The notes under the pieces: model-generated
Told to the model about the DNA's origin: nothing
Seen by the model: the letters and a program-made list of their open reading frames with translations, nothing else
The model's database searches: none
From: Agromyces ramosus
GTDB taxonomy: Bacteria > Actinomycetota > Actinomycetes > Actinomycetales > Microbacteriaceae
DNA: 64,000 bases
NCBI RefSeq assembly: GCF_030817175.1
Contig: NZ_JAUSYY010000001.1
Span: 62,001-126,000 of the forward strand
Direction: 5' to 3'
Shown here: piece after piece, positions 40,705 to 48,626 of the stretch
How positions within the stretch are numbered: position 1 is the stretch's first letter
Layout: each line of letters starts with the position of its first letter
Translations under genes and position numbers: made by a program

Positions 40705-41781
40705 ATGCAGGAACTCAAGGTAATCGGAGTCGAGAACGGCGCGTTGCTCGCAGCGTCCGACGACGGCGCGCGCTTCCGGATCGAGATCGACGAAGTGCTC
40801 CAATCTCGCATCCGGCAGGCACAGCCCGAGCAGCACACGGGGCCGAAGGTCTCTCCGCGCGAAGTGCAGATGCACATCCGCTCCGGGCTGTCCGCTGAAG
40901 ACGTCGCGCAGGTGACGGGCGCCTCGATCGAGTACATCCGTCGTTTCGAGGGCCCCGTCCTCGCCGAACGCGAGCACGTCGTGACCTCGGCGCTCGCGGT
41001 GCCGGTGCACGTGGCCGTCGAGGCGGAGCCCGCCGACGAGCCGGCCTCATTCGGCGGGGTCATCCGCGACCGCCTCGCGAAGCTCGGTGCTCATGGCGAG
41101 CGCTGGGCGAGCTGGAAAGACGAAGAACGCGGCTGGATCGTCAAACTCGAGTTCACCGCCGACACCATCGACCACGATGCCCGGTGGGGGTTCGAGCCGC
41201 GCAAGCAGTCGCTCCATCCCCTCAATTCCGAGGCGGTCACACTGTCGCAGCAGGGCGAGCTGAAGGGCGGGCTCATCCCCCGGCTCCGTGCGGTCAGCCC
41301 GGATTCCGACGAGTCCCGCTTCGACAGCGGCGCGTTCACCTTCGAGGAGACCGAGCAGGGCGAGTTCGACACCGCCCCGCATCTCGAGCCGCTGCCCTAC
41401 TCGCGCAGCCCACAGACGTCGAGCCCGGCAGCCGCACGCGCTGCCATCAAGCGCGCCGATGAGCCGAAGCAGACGCTCGGCGAGACCGCCGACCTCCTCG
41501 AGGCACTGCGCCGCCGTAGGGGTGAGCGCGAAGCGGCCGGCGCTGGGCCCGAGGAGCTTCCGTCGCCGATCGCGCCCGCGGCACCGGCGTCGCACCACGA
41601 GACCCCGAAGCCCGTCGAAGCACCTCCGACCGAGGAGAAGCCCGGCGCGGGTGCCCGCAACATCTGGGGCGCCAAGGCCGTCACCGGTCCCACGACCCGC
41701 GGCGCCAAGAAGGGCCGCGCCTCGATGCCGAGCTGGGACGAGATCGTGTTCGGCGCTCGTACCGACGACGACCTGGCCTGA
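40705..41781 (+). CDS. sepH: Septation protein SepH
   Basis: Actinobacterial FtsZ-assembly factor, 358 residues. The N-terminal DUF3071 region contains a helix-turn-helix-like segment (HIRSGLSAEDVAQVTGASIE, then YIRRFEGPVLAEREHV). A conserved block WIVKLEFTADTIDHDARWGF follows, then a disordered Pro/Ala/Glu-rich C-terminal half ending MPSWDEIVFGARTDDDLA. ATG 40705 is behind GGAAGGG; the longer open frame upstream is not family-like. Confidence 0.93.
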   Translation: MQELKVIGVENGALLAASDDGARFRIEIDEVLQSRIRQAQPEQHTGPKVSPREVQMHIRSGLSAEDVAQVTGASIEYIRRFEGPVLAEREHVVTSALAVPVHVAVEAEPADEPASFGGVIRDRLAKLGAHGERWASWKDEERGWIVKLEFTADTIDHDARWGFEPRKQSLHPLNSEAVTLSQQGELKGGLIPRLRAVSPDSDESRFDSGAFTFEETEQGEFDTAPHLEPLPYSRSPQTSSPAAARAAIKRADEPKQTLGETADLLEALRRRRGEREAAGAGPEELPSPIAPAAPASHHETPKPVEAPPTEEKPGAGARNIWGAKAVTGPTTRGAKKGRASMPSWDEIVFGARTDDDLA

Positions 41782-41868
41782 GCCGAAGGTCCGCTCGCCC
41801 GCACTCGGGTGACGGCTGCCCCACCGCACACCCTTCGACCGGGCGCCGTCGGCGCGCTCGCATGGTGC

Positions 41869-41889
41869 TACCATCGAACACATCTTCGA
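41869..41889 (+). promoter_or_regulatory. LexA-like SOS box and -10 element before the DUF6504 gene
   Basis: TCGAACACATCTTCGA (41874-41889) differs from the actinobacterial/Bacillus LexA consensus TCGAAC-N4-GTTCGA at one base. TACCAT (41869-41874) is a -10 candidate, so bound LexA would cover the transcription start. The call is by consensus match. Confidence 0.65.
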
Positions 41890-41907
41890 ATGTCGGTGGA
41901 GGTGCAG

Positions 41908-42204
41908 ATGCCGCTCGTGCAGGAGTTCGTCGAAGTCTGGACGAACGATGCGGGCCAGCCCGAGCGCCTCGTGTGGCGGGCGCGCCGGTTCCGTGTCACC
42001 GACACGCCCACCGCCCTGGTCGGGCCGTGCGACTGGTGGAGCCCGTTCACCGGCCACGACGTCTCCCCCGGGCGCGTGCCCCTCGAGATCTCCGGCTGGC
42101 GCTTCCAGGCGACCGCCGCCGACGGGGAGACCCACGTCTTCGACGTCGAACGAGTCGCAGGGCGATGGCAGGTGGTGCGCGTCTTCGATTTAAGCCGAGC
42201 ATGA
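41908..42204 (+). CDS. DUF6504 family protein, SOS-linked
   Basis: A 98-residue small basic-acidic protein: FVEVWTNDAGQPERLVWRAR, CDWWSPFTG and RWQVVRVFDLSRA fit the DUF6504 family. In many actinobacteria this family sits with imuB/dnaE2 translesion genes; here it stands alone. ATG 41908 is chosen because GTGGAGGTG ends 5 bases before it; ATG 41890 is in frame upstream. The LexA-like site upstream supports DNA-damage induction. The function is unknown. Confidence 0.8.
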   Translation: MPLVQEFVEVWTNDAGQPERLVWRARRFRVTDTPTALVGPCDWWSPFTGHDVSPGRVPLEISGWRFQATAADGETHVFDVERVAGRWQVVRVFDLSRA

Positions 42205-42216
42205 CGCCGCCGAGCC

Positions 42217-43440
42217 CTACTCGTGGGCGGTCTCCGGTTCTCGCCCGACCGGCGACGATTCCGGGCTCGGCTCGCGCACCCTGCGTGCCGTCGACCCTGC
42301 TCGAGGTCGCAGCCAGAGCATGAGCACTCCGCCGACCACGAGGCCCCAGAACGCCGACCCGATGCCGGCGACCGCGATGCCCGACGCCGTGACGAGGAAT
42401 GTGCCGATCGCGGTGATGCGATGCGCCGGCTCTTCGAGGGCGCCGGTGATCGAGGTCACGAGCGCGCCGAGCAGTGCGAGCCCGGCGACGGCCGTGATGA
42501 TGATGGGCGGCGACGCCTGCACCACGGCGGCAGCAAGGCCGGCACCTGCCCCGAGCAGGAGGTAGACGATTCCCGAGGTGAAGGTCGCGACCCACCTGCG
42601 CGCCGGATCCGGGTTCGACTCGGGGCTCGCCATGATCGCCGCCGTGATCGCCGCGAGGTTGATCGCGTGCCCCCCGGCGAACGCCGCGGCCACCGAGGCA
42701 GCACCGGAGGTCACGAGCACCGGACGCGGCGCGAGCCGGTAGCCGAACGTGGACATCACGGCGAACCCCGGCACGTTCTGGCCGGCCATCGTCACGATGA
42801 AGAGGGGCACCCCGAGGCTGACGATCACGAACGGGTCGAACACCGGCGCCACGAGCTGAAGTTGCGGACGCACGGCGTCGCTCGCGAGCACCGCCGGTCC
42901 CGCGAGCACCCCGATGCCGATCACCGCGACCAGCATGGCCGCGGGAACCGCCCAGCGGGGTGCCAGGCGCGCGAGCAGCAGCCAGACGAGCACCATGGGC
43001 ACCGCGATCGCCGGCTGCTCCACAGCGGCCGCCACTGGCGCCAGGCAGATCGGGAAGAGGATGCCGGCGAGCATGGCGCTCGCGATGGGCTTCGGGATGT
43101 TCGTGATCGCACGCCCGAGCGCCGGCCAGAGTCCGGCGAGCACGATGAGCACGCCGCACACGATGAACGCGCCGATGGCCGCGGCGAACTCCTGCGTGGT
43201 CGCGGCGGCCGCGACGAGGAGCGCAGCTCCCGGTGTCGACCAGGCGAATGAGACGGGCAGGCGCATGACGAGCGGCAGCACGATGCAGGTGACGCCGGTG
43301 GCGATGCAGAGCGCGAAGAGACCGGATGCCGCCTGCGTCTCGTCGGCCCCGACCGCGAGCAGTCCGGCGATGACGAGCGCGAAGGAACTGGCGAAGCCGG
43401 TGATCGCGGCGATGACGCCCGCGACGACGGTGTGGAAGAT
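42217..43440 (-). CDS. benE: Benzoate/H+ symporter BenE family transporter
   Basis: A membrane transporter of the BenE family with about eleven helices: [40 protein letters not shown] and [20 protein letters not shown] are family hallmarks. Homology-like sequence reaches back to [20 protein letters not shown], but no ATG, GTG or TTG occurs in frame there; the first usual start is GTG 43281, inside the third conserved stretch. The clpX TAG is in the same frame 24 bases before ATC 43440. I place the start at ATC tentatively (407 residues, near family length). Substrate may not be benzoate. Confidence 0.85.
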   Translation of the reverse strand: MFHTVVAGVIAAITGFASSFALVIAGLLAVGADETQAASGLFALCIATGVTCIVLPLVMRLPVSFAWSTPGAALLVAAAATTQEFAAAIGAFIVCGVLIVLAGLWPALGRAITNIPKPIASAMLAGILFPICLAPVAAAVEQPAIAVPMVLVWLLLARLAPRWAVPAAMLVAVIGIGVLAGPAVLASDAVRPQLQLVAPVFDPFVIVSLGVPLFIVTMAGQNVPGFAVMSTFGYRLAPRPVLVTSGAASVAAAFAGGHAINLAAITAAIMASPESNPDPARRWVATFTSGIVYLLLGAGAGLAAAVVQASPPIIITAVAGLALLGALVTSITGALEEPAHRITAIGTFLVTASGIAVAGIGSAFWGLVVGGVLMLWLRPRAGSTARRVREPSPESSPVGREPETAHE

Positions 43441-43464
43441 GGGCGGTGCTCTCTCGTTGCGCCG

Positions 43465-44742
43465 CTACGCGGACTTCTCGGCGCGACGCGGCTTCATCGG
43501 CACGATCGTCGGCGCCGCATTGTCGAGCACCGCCGCCTTGGTCACGACGACTCGCGCGACGCCTGTCGAGGAGGGCACCTCGAACATGATCGGCCCGAGC
43601 ACCTCCTCCATGATCGCTCGAAGGCCGCGGGCGCCGGTCTGGCGGAGCACGGCGAGGTCGGCGATCGCCCCGAGTGCGTCTTCCTCGAAGTCGAGCTCGA
43701 CGCCGTCGAGTTCGAACATGCGCTGGTACTGCCTGATGAGGGCGTTCTTGGGAACCGTGAGGATCTCCATGAGCGCATCCCGGTCGAGCGGCGTCACGGT
43801 GGCCACGACGGGCAACCGGCCGATGAACTCGGGGATCAGGCCGAACTTGTGCAGGTCTTCCGGCAGCACCTCGCTGAAGATGTCGGCCTCGTCTTCCTTG
43901 TTGTGCAGGGGTGCGCCGAAGCCGATCCCCCGCTTGCCGGCGCGCGAGGAGATGATGTCTTCGAGCCCCGCGAAGGCACCGGCCACGATGAACAGCACGT
44001 TCGTCGTGTCGATCTGGATGAACTCCTGGTGCGGATGCTTGCGCCCGCCCTGCGGCGGCACCGATGCGACGGTGCCCTCGAGGATCTTCAGGAGCGCCTG
44101 CTGCACGCCCTCGCCCGAGACATCCCTCGTGATCGACGGGTTCTCGGCCTTGCGGGCGATCTTGTCGATCTCGTCGATGTAGATGATGCCGGTCTCGGCG
44201 CGCTTCACGTCGTAGTCGGCGGCCTGGATGAGCTTGAGGAGGATGTTCTCGACGTCTTCACCGACGTAGCCGGCCTCGGTCAGCGCCGTGGCATCCGCCA
44301 CCGCGAAGGGCACGTTCAGCTGCTTCGCAAGAGTCTGCGCGAGGTAGGTCTTGCCGCAGCCCGTGGGGCCGATGAGCAGAATGTTCGACTTGGAGATCTC
44401 GACGTCGTCGTGGGCACGATCGGCGCTCGTGAGCGTCGTGCGTGCACGAACGCGCTTGTAATGGTTGTAGACCGCGACGGCGAGGGCCTTCTTCGCGGCC
44501 TCTTGACCGATCACGTACTCTTCGAGGAATCCGAAGATCTCTTTCGGCTTCGGCAGCTCGAACTCGCCCGACTCGGTCTCGCCGGCTTCGGCGAGACGCT
44601 CTTCGATGATCTCGTTGCAGAGCTCGACGCACTCGTCGCAGATGTAGACGCCGGGTCCGGCGATGAGCTGCTGGACCTGCTTCTGGCTCTTTCCACAGAA
44701 GGAGCACTTGAGCAGATCGGCGCTCTCTCCGATGCGTGCCAT
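43465..44742 (-). CDS. clpX: ATP-dependent Clp protease ATP-binding subunit ClpX
   Basis: Unfoldase that feeds proteins to ClpP1P2. It has 425 residues. The N-terminal zinc domain is formed by C13, C16, C35 and C38 ([20 protein letters not shown]). Walker A is GPTGCGKT (125-132), Walker [11 protein letters not shown], and the pore loop GYVGED. The ClpP-contact loop IGFGAPL is present. ATG 44742 lies behind AGGGAGG. A TAGGCT -10 candidate and a ClgR-type operator are upstream. It is separated from clpP2 by a strong hairpin, so it is transcribed on its own. Confidence 0.97.
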   Translation of the reverse strand: MARIGESADLLKCSFCGKSQKQVQQLIAGPGVYICDECVELCNEIIEERLAEAGETESGEFELPKPKEIFGFLEEYVIGQEAAKKALAVAVYNHYKRVRARTTLTSADRAHDDVEISKSNILLIGPTGCGKTYLAQTLAKQLNVPFAVADATALTEAGYVGEDVENILLKLIQAADYDVKRAETGIIYIDEIDKIARKAENPSITRDVSGEGVQQALLKILEGTVASVPPQGGRKHPHQEFIQIDTTNVLFIVAGAFAGLEDIISSRAGKRGIGFGAPLHNKEDEADIFSEVLPEDLHKFGLIPEFIGRLPVVATVTPLDRDALMEILTVPKNALIRQYQRMFELDGVELDFEEDALGAIADLAVLRQTGARGLRAIMEEVLGPIMFEVPSSTGVARVVVTKAAVLDNAAPTIVPMKPRRAEKSA

Positions 44743-44830
44743 CGAAACCCTCCCTGTCGACGAGTCTGTTCCGAGCCTAGCCCGAGATGGGGCTGTTGGA
44801 GCGTAGCGCGTCGGATTCGACACGCCTTGC

Positions 44831-44849
44831 GGTTCGCCCGCGGCGAACC
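44831..44849 (-). promoter_or_regulatory. ClgR-type operator upstream of clpX
   Basis: GGTTCGC-CCGCG-GCGAACC is a perfect inverted repeat and matches the actinobacterial ClgR operator GTTCGC-5N-GCG. It lies about 50 bases upstream of the TAGGCT -10 candidate (44775-44780, minus strand). Confidence 0.65.
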
Positions 44850-44890
44850 CGGGCGGCGCGCGTCTCGATTGCGGCATCCGGATACAGCGA

Positions 44891-44938
44891 AACGCGGCGG
44901 ATGGCTCGGCTGTCATGCAGCCGGTCATCCGCCGCGTT
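44891..44938 (-). terminator. Terminator-like hairpin after clpP2
   Basis: AACGCGGCGGATG and CATCCGCCGCGTT form a perfect 13-bp stem enclosing a smaller GGCTG/CAGCC stem, 13 bases after the clpP2 stop. No T-run. Confidence 0.75.
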
Positions 44939-44950
44939 CACGGTGGGAGG

Positions 44951-45619
44951 TTATCTCGCGATCGCCGGCAGGCTCTTGCGAGACGAGAGCACCTGGTCGA
45001 TGAGGCCGTATTCGAGCGCCTCGGCGGCCGACAGGATCTTGTCTCGGTCGATGTCGGTGTTGACCTGCTCCTGCGAACGGTTCGAGTGACGCGAGAGCGT
45101 CTCTTCGAGCCACTCGCGCATGCGCATGATCTCGGCCGCCTGGATCTCGATGTCGGATGCCTGGCCGTGCCCCGCCTCGCCCATGGCGGGCTGGTGGATG
45201 AGCACGCGGGCGTTCGGGAGCGCGAGTCGCTTGCCGGGGGTGCCCGCCGCCGCGATGACCGCCGCCGCCGACGCCGCCTGGCCGAGCACGACCGTCTGGA
45301 TCTGCGGACGGATGTACTGCATCGTGTCGTAGATCGCGGTCATGGCGGTGAAGGAGCCACCGGGCGAGTTGATGTAGAGGATGATGTCGCGGTCGGGGTC
45401 CATCGACTCGAGCACGAGCAGCTGCGCCATGATGTCGTCGGCGGATGCGTCGTCGACCTGCACGCCGAGGAAGATGATGCGATCCTCGAAGAGCTTGGCG
45501 TAGGGGTCTTGGCGCTTGTAGCCGTAGGCGGTGCGCTCCTCGAAGCTCGGCAGGATGTAGCGCGAGCCCGGTGCCTGGACGCCGTTGAAGGCGGTGCCAC
45601 CGAAAGCAGGGATGTTCAT
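44951..45619 (-). CDS. clpP2: ATP-dependent Clp protease proteolytic subunit ClpP2
   Basis: One of two ClpP paralogues that form the mixed ClpP1P2 protease. The 222 residues include [20 protein letters not shown], the serine motif [11 protein letters not shown] and the histidine motif [11 protein letters not shown] longer N-terminal propeptide ([20 protein letters not shown]) distinguishes it from ClpP1. It lies 27 bases after clpP1, same operon. Confidence 0.96.
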   Translation of the reverse strand: MNIPAFGGTAFNGVQAPGSRYILPSFEERTAYGYKRQDPYAKLFEDRIIFLGVQVDDASADDIMAQLLVLESMDPDRDIILYINSPGGSFTAMTAIYDTMQYIRPQIQTVVLGQAASAAAVIAAAGTPGKRLALPNARVLIHQPAMGEAGHGQASDIEIQAAEIMRMREWLEETLSRHSNRSQEQVNTDIDRDKILSAAEALEYGLIDQVLSSRKSLPAIAR

Positions 45620-45646
45620 TCGCTCGTTCTCTCTTCTCTCGAGTGC

Positions 45647-46231
45647 CTACGCCTGGGTTCCGCCGCCGCCGGCCACGTCGAGCGCCGATTCGCGGATGTG
45701 GTCGACGAAGCCGTACTCGAGGGCCTGCTGTGCGTTGAACCAACGGTCGCGGTCGCCGTCGGCGTTGATCTGCTCGACGGTCTTGCCGGTCTGCGCCGCG
45801 GTGATCTCGGCGAGGCGCTTCTTCATGTCGAGGATGAGCTGCGCCTGGGTCTGGATGTCGCTCGCAGTGCCGCCGAAGCCGCCGTGCGGCTGGTGCAGCA
45901 GCACTCGGGCGTTGGGGGTGATGTAGCGCTTGCCCTTGGTGCCGGCCGTCAGGAGGAGCTGCCCCATCGAGGCCGCCATGCCGATGCCGACGGTCACGAT
46001 GTCGTTCGGCACGAACTGCATGGTGTCGTAGATCGCCATGCCCGCCGTGATCGATCCGCCGGGCGAGTTGACGTAGAGGTAGATGTCCTTCTTGGCGTCT
46101 TCCGCTGCGAGCAGTAGCAGCTTCGCCGCGATCTCGTTGGCGTTCTCGTCGCGCACCTCGGAGCCAAGCCAGATGATGCGGTCCTTCAGCAGTCGATCGA
46201 AAACACCGGTGCCTGGTGTCGGTTCGGCCAT
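45647..46231 (-). CDS. clpP1: ATP-dependent Clp protease proteolytic subunit ClpP1
   Basis: The 194-residue partner of ClpP2, with [20 protein letters not shown], the serine motif [11 protein letters not shown], and [17 protein letters not shown] 46231 follows GGAGCG; GTG 46261 is in frame but too close to the -10 candidate TAGATT (46265-46270). A ClgR-type site lies 28-41 bases upstream of that -10. Confidence 0.96.
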   Translation of the reverse strand: MAEPTPGTGVFDRLLKDRIIWLGSEVRDENANEIAAKLLLLAAEDAKKDIYLYVNSPGGSITAGMAIYDTMQFVPNDIVTVGIGMAASMGQLLLTAGTKGKRYITPNARVLLHQPHGGFGGTASDIQTQAQLILDMKKRLAEITAAQTGKTVEQINADGDRDRWFNAQQALEYGFVDHIRESALDVAGGGGTQA

Positions 46232-46297
46232 GTGTCGCTCCGTTTCCGTTGTCGCGTTCACTCGAATCTATCCGGTGCAACGCACGCGAACGGGGCT

Positions 46298-46311
46298 GTT
46301 CGCCCTAGGCG
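46298..46311 (+). promoter_or_regulatory. ClgR-type operator upstream of clpP1
   Basis: GTTCGC-CCTAG-GCG, an exact match to GTTCGC-5N-GCG. The site overlaps the stop codon of the upstream TPR gene and lies upstream of the clpP1 -10 candidate at 46265-46270. Confidence 0.6.
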
Positions 46312-46787
46312 GATGCCGCGAGGTCCGCGGCGTATGCGGCGACCGACACGCGGTAGCGCTGCAGGTGCGGTGCGAGGGCTGCGAGTGCGTCGGATGCCGC
46401 ACGGCGGGCATCGCCCGCGTCGACGAGCGCGAGCGCCCGGAACGCGACCACGGCGTCGTGGAGCTCGCCGGCGTCGGGCTCGATGGCGTCGAGCAGCTCG
46501 ATCGCCTCGAGGGGCCGCCCGAGGTTGCGGATCGTGGAGGCGAGCTGCACGTGGGCCTGCACACGCTCGGAACCGGCGAGCCCGTTGGCGAGGGCTGCCC
46601 GGTAGAGCGGCTCGGCATCGACCTCGAGACCCGCCGAGTCGCGAGCGCCCGCGCGCTCGAAGAGGGCGGCCGGATCGCCTTCGGGCCGTTCGGCGGCGAT
46701 CGCATCGATGCGGCGGATCACCTCGGCGTCACCCAGGTCGTCGGCCGCGGCCCAGACGGCGTCGATGCGGTGCTGCCAGTCGCTCAT
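46305..46787 (-). CDS. TPR-like (Tetratrico_peptide group 5) protein
   Basis: A 160-residue all-helical protein of tetratricopeptide type: EGDPAALFERAGARDSAGLE, AEPLYRAALANGLAGSERVQ and ASTIRNLGRPLEAIELLDAI. It probably binds a protein partner; which is unknown. ATG 46787 is behind AGGAGC. It sits between tig and clpP1, so a link to protein folding or turnover is possible but only positional. Confidence 0.8.
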   Translation of the reverse strand: MSDWQHRIDAVWAAADDLGDAEVIRRIDAIAAERPEGDPAALFERAGARDSAGLEVDAEPLYRAALANGLAGSERVQAHVQLASTIRNLGRPLEAIELLDAIEPDAGELHDAVVAFRALALVDAGDARRAASDALAALAPHLQRYRVSVAAYAADLAASA

Positions 46788-46808
46788 GCTGCTCCTCGTG
46801 AGATGACG

Positions 46809-46839
46809 AACGGGGCCGGGCGAATCGCCCGGCCCCGTT
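46809..46839 (-). terminator. Terminator-like hairpin after tig
   Basis: AACGGGGCCGGGCG-AAT-CGCCCGGCCCCGTT, a perfect 14-bp stem 18 bases after the tig stop. Confidence 0.75.
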
Positions 46840-46857
46840 CACTGGTTCGATCGTCGA

Positions 46858-48321
46858 CTACTCGTCGTCGGCCTTCTTGCCGGCGCGCTTGCGAGCCGGC
46901 TTCTTCGGCTCTTCGGCGTCGGCGGCGGGCGCCTCGGCAGCGTCGGCGGCGTCGGCCTTCTTCGCGTCGCGCTTGCGAGCCGGCTTCGCCTCTTCGGCGG
47001 GAGCCTCGGCTGCATCGGTCTCGGTCTCGCTGTCGCCGGCGTCACCCACCGCCGTGAACTCGGAGAGGTCGACGGGGTTGCCTGCGGCATCCGACACCTT
47101 CGCCTTGCCGAGCGCGATCGCGAGCGCCTTGTTGCGCGCCACCTCGCCGACCATGGCGGGGATCTGGCCGTTCTGGCTGAGGGCCTGCACGAACTCGTTG
47201 GGGTCCATGCCGTATTGCGCTGCGCCCTGCACGAGGTACTGGGTCAGCTCGTCTTGGCTGACCTGCACCTTCTCGGCCTCGGCGATCGAGTCGAGGAGGA
47301 TCTGCGTCTTGAACGCCTTCTCGCTCGACTCGGCGACCTCGGCACGGTGCTCGTCGTCTTCGAGGCGGTTCTCGTTCTCGAGGTGGCGGTGCACCTCGTC
47401 GTCGATGACGGCCTGCGCGACGGGCACGTCGACGAGCTCGAGGAGCTTCTCGACGAGGAGGTCGCGGGCCTGGTTGCCCTGGCCGAACGACTTCGACGTG
47501 GCGACCTGGCCCTTGAGGCTGTCGGTGAGCTCGGCGAGCGTGTCGAACTCGCTCGCGATCTGGGCGAAGTCGTCGTCGGCCTCGGGAAGCTCGCGCTCCT
47601 TCACGGCGATGACCGTGACGGTGATCTCGGCGGTCTCGCCCTCGTGGTCGCCGCCGAGCAGCTTCGACGCGAAGGTCGTGGTCTCGCCTGCGGAGAGGGT
47701 GTCGAGGGCCTCGTCGATGCCCTCGATGAGCTCGCCGGAGCCGAGCTCATAGGAGATGCCGCTCGCGGTGTCGACTTCGGTGCCGTCGATGACGGCGACG
47801 AGGTCGAGGGTCACGAAGTCGCCGGTCTTGGCCGGGCGGTCGACCGTGATGAGGGTGCCGAAGCGGCTGCGGAGACGCTCGAGCTCCTCGTCGACCTCGG
47901 CGTCGGTGACTTCGACCGAGTCGACCGTGAGCTCGAGGCCGTTGTAGTCGGGCAGCTCGATCTCGGGGCGCACGTCAACCTCGATCGCGAGGAGGAGGTC
48001 GCCTGAGAAGTCCTTGTCGCTCGGCCACTCCACGATGTCGGCCTCGGGCCGGCCGAGGGGACGCAGCTCGTGCTCGGCCACAGCGGCACGGTAGAAGCCG
48101 TCGAGGCCCTCGTTGACCGCGTGCTCGAGCACGGCGAGCTTGCCGACGCGCTGGTCGACGATGGGCGGCGGCACCTTGCCCTTGCGGAAGCCGGGCACGT
48201 TGATCTGCTCGGCGATGTGGCTGTAGGCGTGGGTGATGCTGGGCTTCAGCTCCTCGGGCGTCACCGAGATGGTGAGCTTGGCGCGCGTCGGGCTCAGCTT
48301 CTCAACCGAAGTGGTCGGCAT
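46858..48321 (-). CDS. tig: Trigger factor
   Basis: Ribosome-bound chaperone with prolyl isomerase activity, 487 residues. The ribosome-binding signature is [15 protein letters not shown]. The FKBP-like domain has [20 protein letters not shown], and a long helical C-domain follows. The last 60 residues are a low-complexity tail with two copies of a KPARKR-x-KKAD-like unit separated by acidic Ala-rich sequence. ATG 48321 gives [20 protein letters not shown]. tRNA-Pro lies 50 bases upstream on the same strand. Confidence 0.96.
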   Translation of the reverse strand: MPTTSVEKLSPTRAKLTISVTPEELKPSITHAYSHIAEQINVPGFRKGKVPPPIVDQRVGKLAVLEHAVNEGLDGFYRAAVAEHELRPLGRPEADIVEWPSDKDFSGDLLLAIEVDVRPEIELPDYNGLELTVDSVEVTDAEVDEELERLRSRFGTLITVDRPAKTGDFVTLDLVAVIDGTEVDTASGISYELGSGELIEGIDEALDTLSAGETTTFASKLLGGDHEGETAEITVTVIAVKERELPEADDDFAQIASEFDTLAELTDSLKGQVATSKSFGQGNQARDLLVEKLLELVDVPVAQAVIDDEVHRHLENENRLEDDEHRAEVAESSEKAFKTQILLDSIAEAEKVQVSQDELTQYLVQGAAQYGMDPNEFVQALSQNGQIPAMVGEVARNKALAIALGKAKVSDAAGNPVDLSEFTAVGDAGDSETETDAAEAPAEEAKPARKRDAKKADAADAAEAPAADAEEPKKPARKRAGKKADDE

Positions 48322-48371
48322 GTGGAAGATCTCCTGATTGTCTGGAAGTTCGTGTCGAGTCGTGGAACTCG

Positions 48372-48445
48372 TCGGGGCGACAGGATTCGAACCTGCGACC
48401 TCCCGCTCCCAAAGCGGGCGCTCTACCAAGCTGAGCTACGCCCCG
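48372..48445 (-). tRNA. tRNA-Pro(TGG)
   Basis: Minus-strand cloverleaf. The acceptor is CGGGGCG/CGCCCCG, the anticodon loop TTTGGGA (TGG) closed by CCCGC/GCGGG, and the T-arm AGGTTCGAATCCT. Confidence 0.95.
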
Positions 48446-48626
48446 AGTCGCGACTCAACTCGTCGATTCACCCGCGCAGGCATGCCGAAGCACGCGCCAG
48501 TCGGGGTGGACCCACGAAAGTCTACTGCACACGCGGGCGGCGTCGCTTGCCGCCCGCCACGCCGAGCCTCGACGGTACTTGTGGATGGTCTCCCGCTGAG
48601 CCGATCACGCATGGCAGAGTGTGGCC

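Noticed and set aside
45647..46261. GTG 46261 as clpP1 start
   Set aside because: Only three bases from the TAGATT -10 candidate, whereas ATG 46231 has a GGAGCG ribosome site and family-like N-terminus.
46286..46303. GCGAAC-N6-GTTCGC as the ClgR site at clpP1
   Set aside because: Half-sites are in the reverse order to the ClgR consensus. The overlapping GTTCGC-CCTAG-GCG fits exactly and was used instead.
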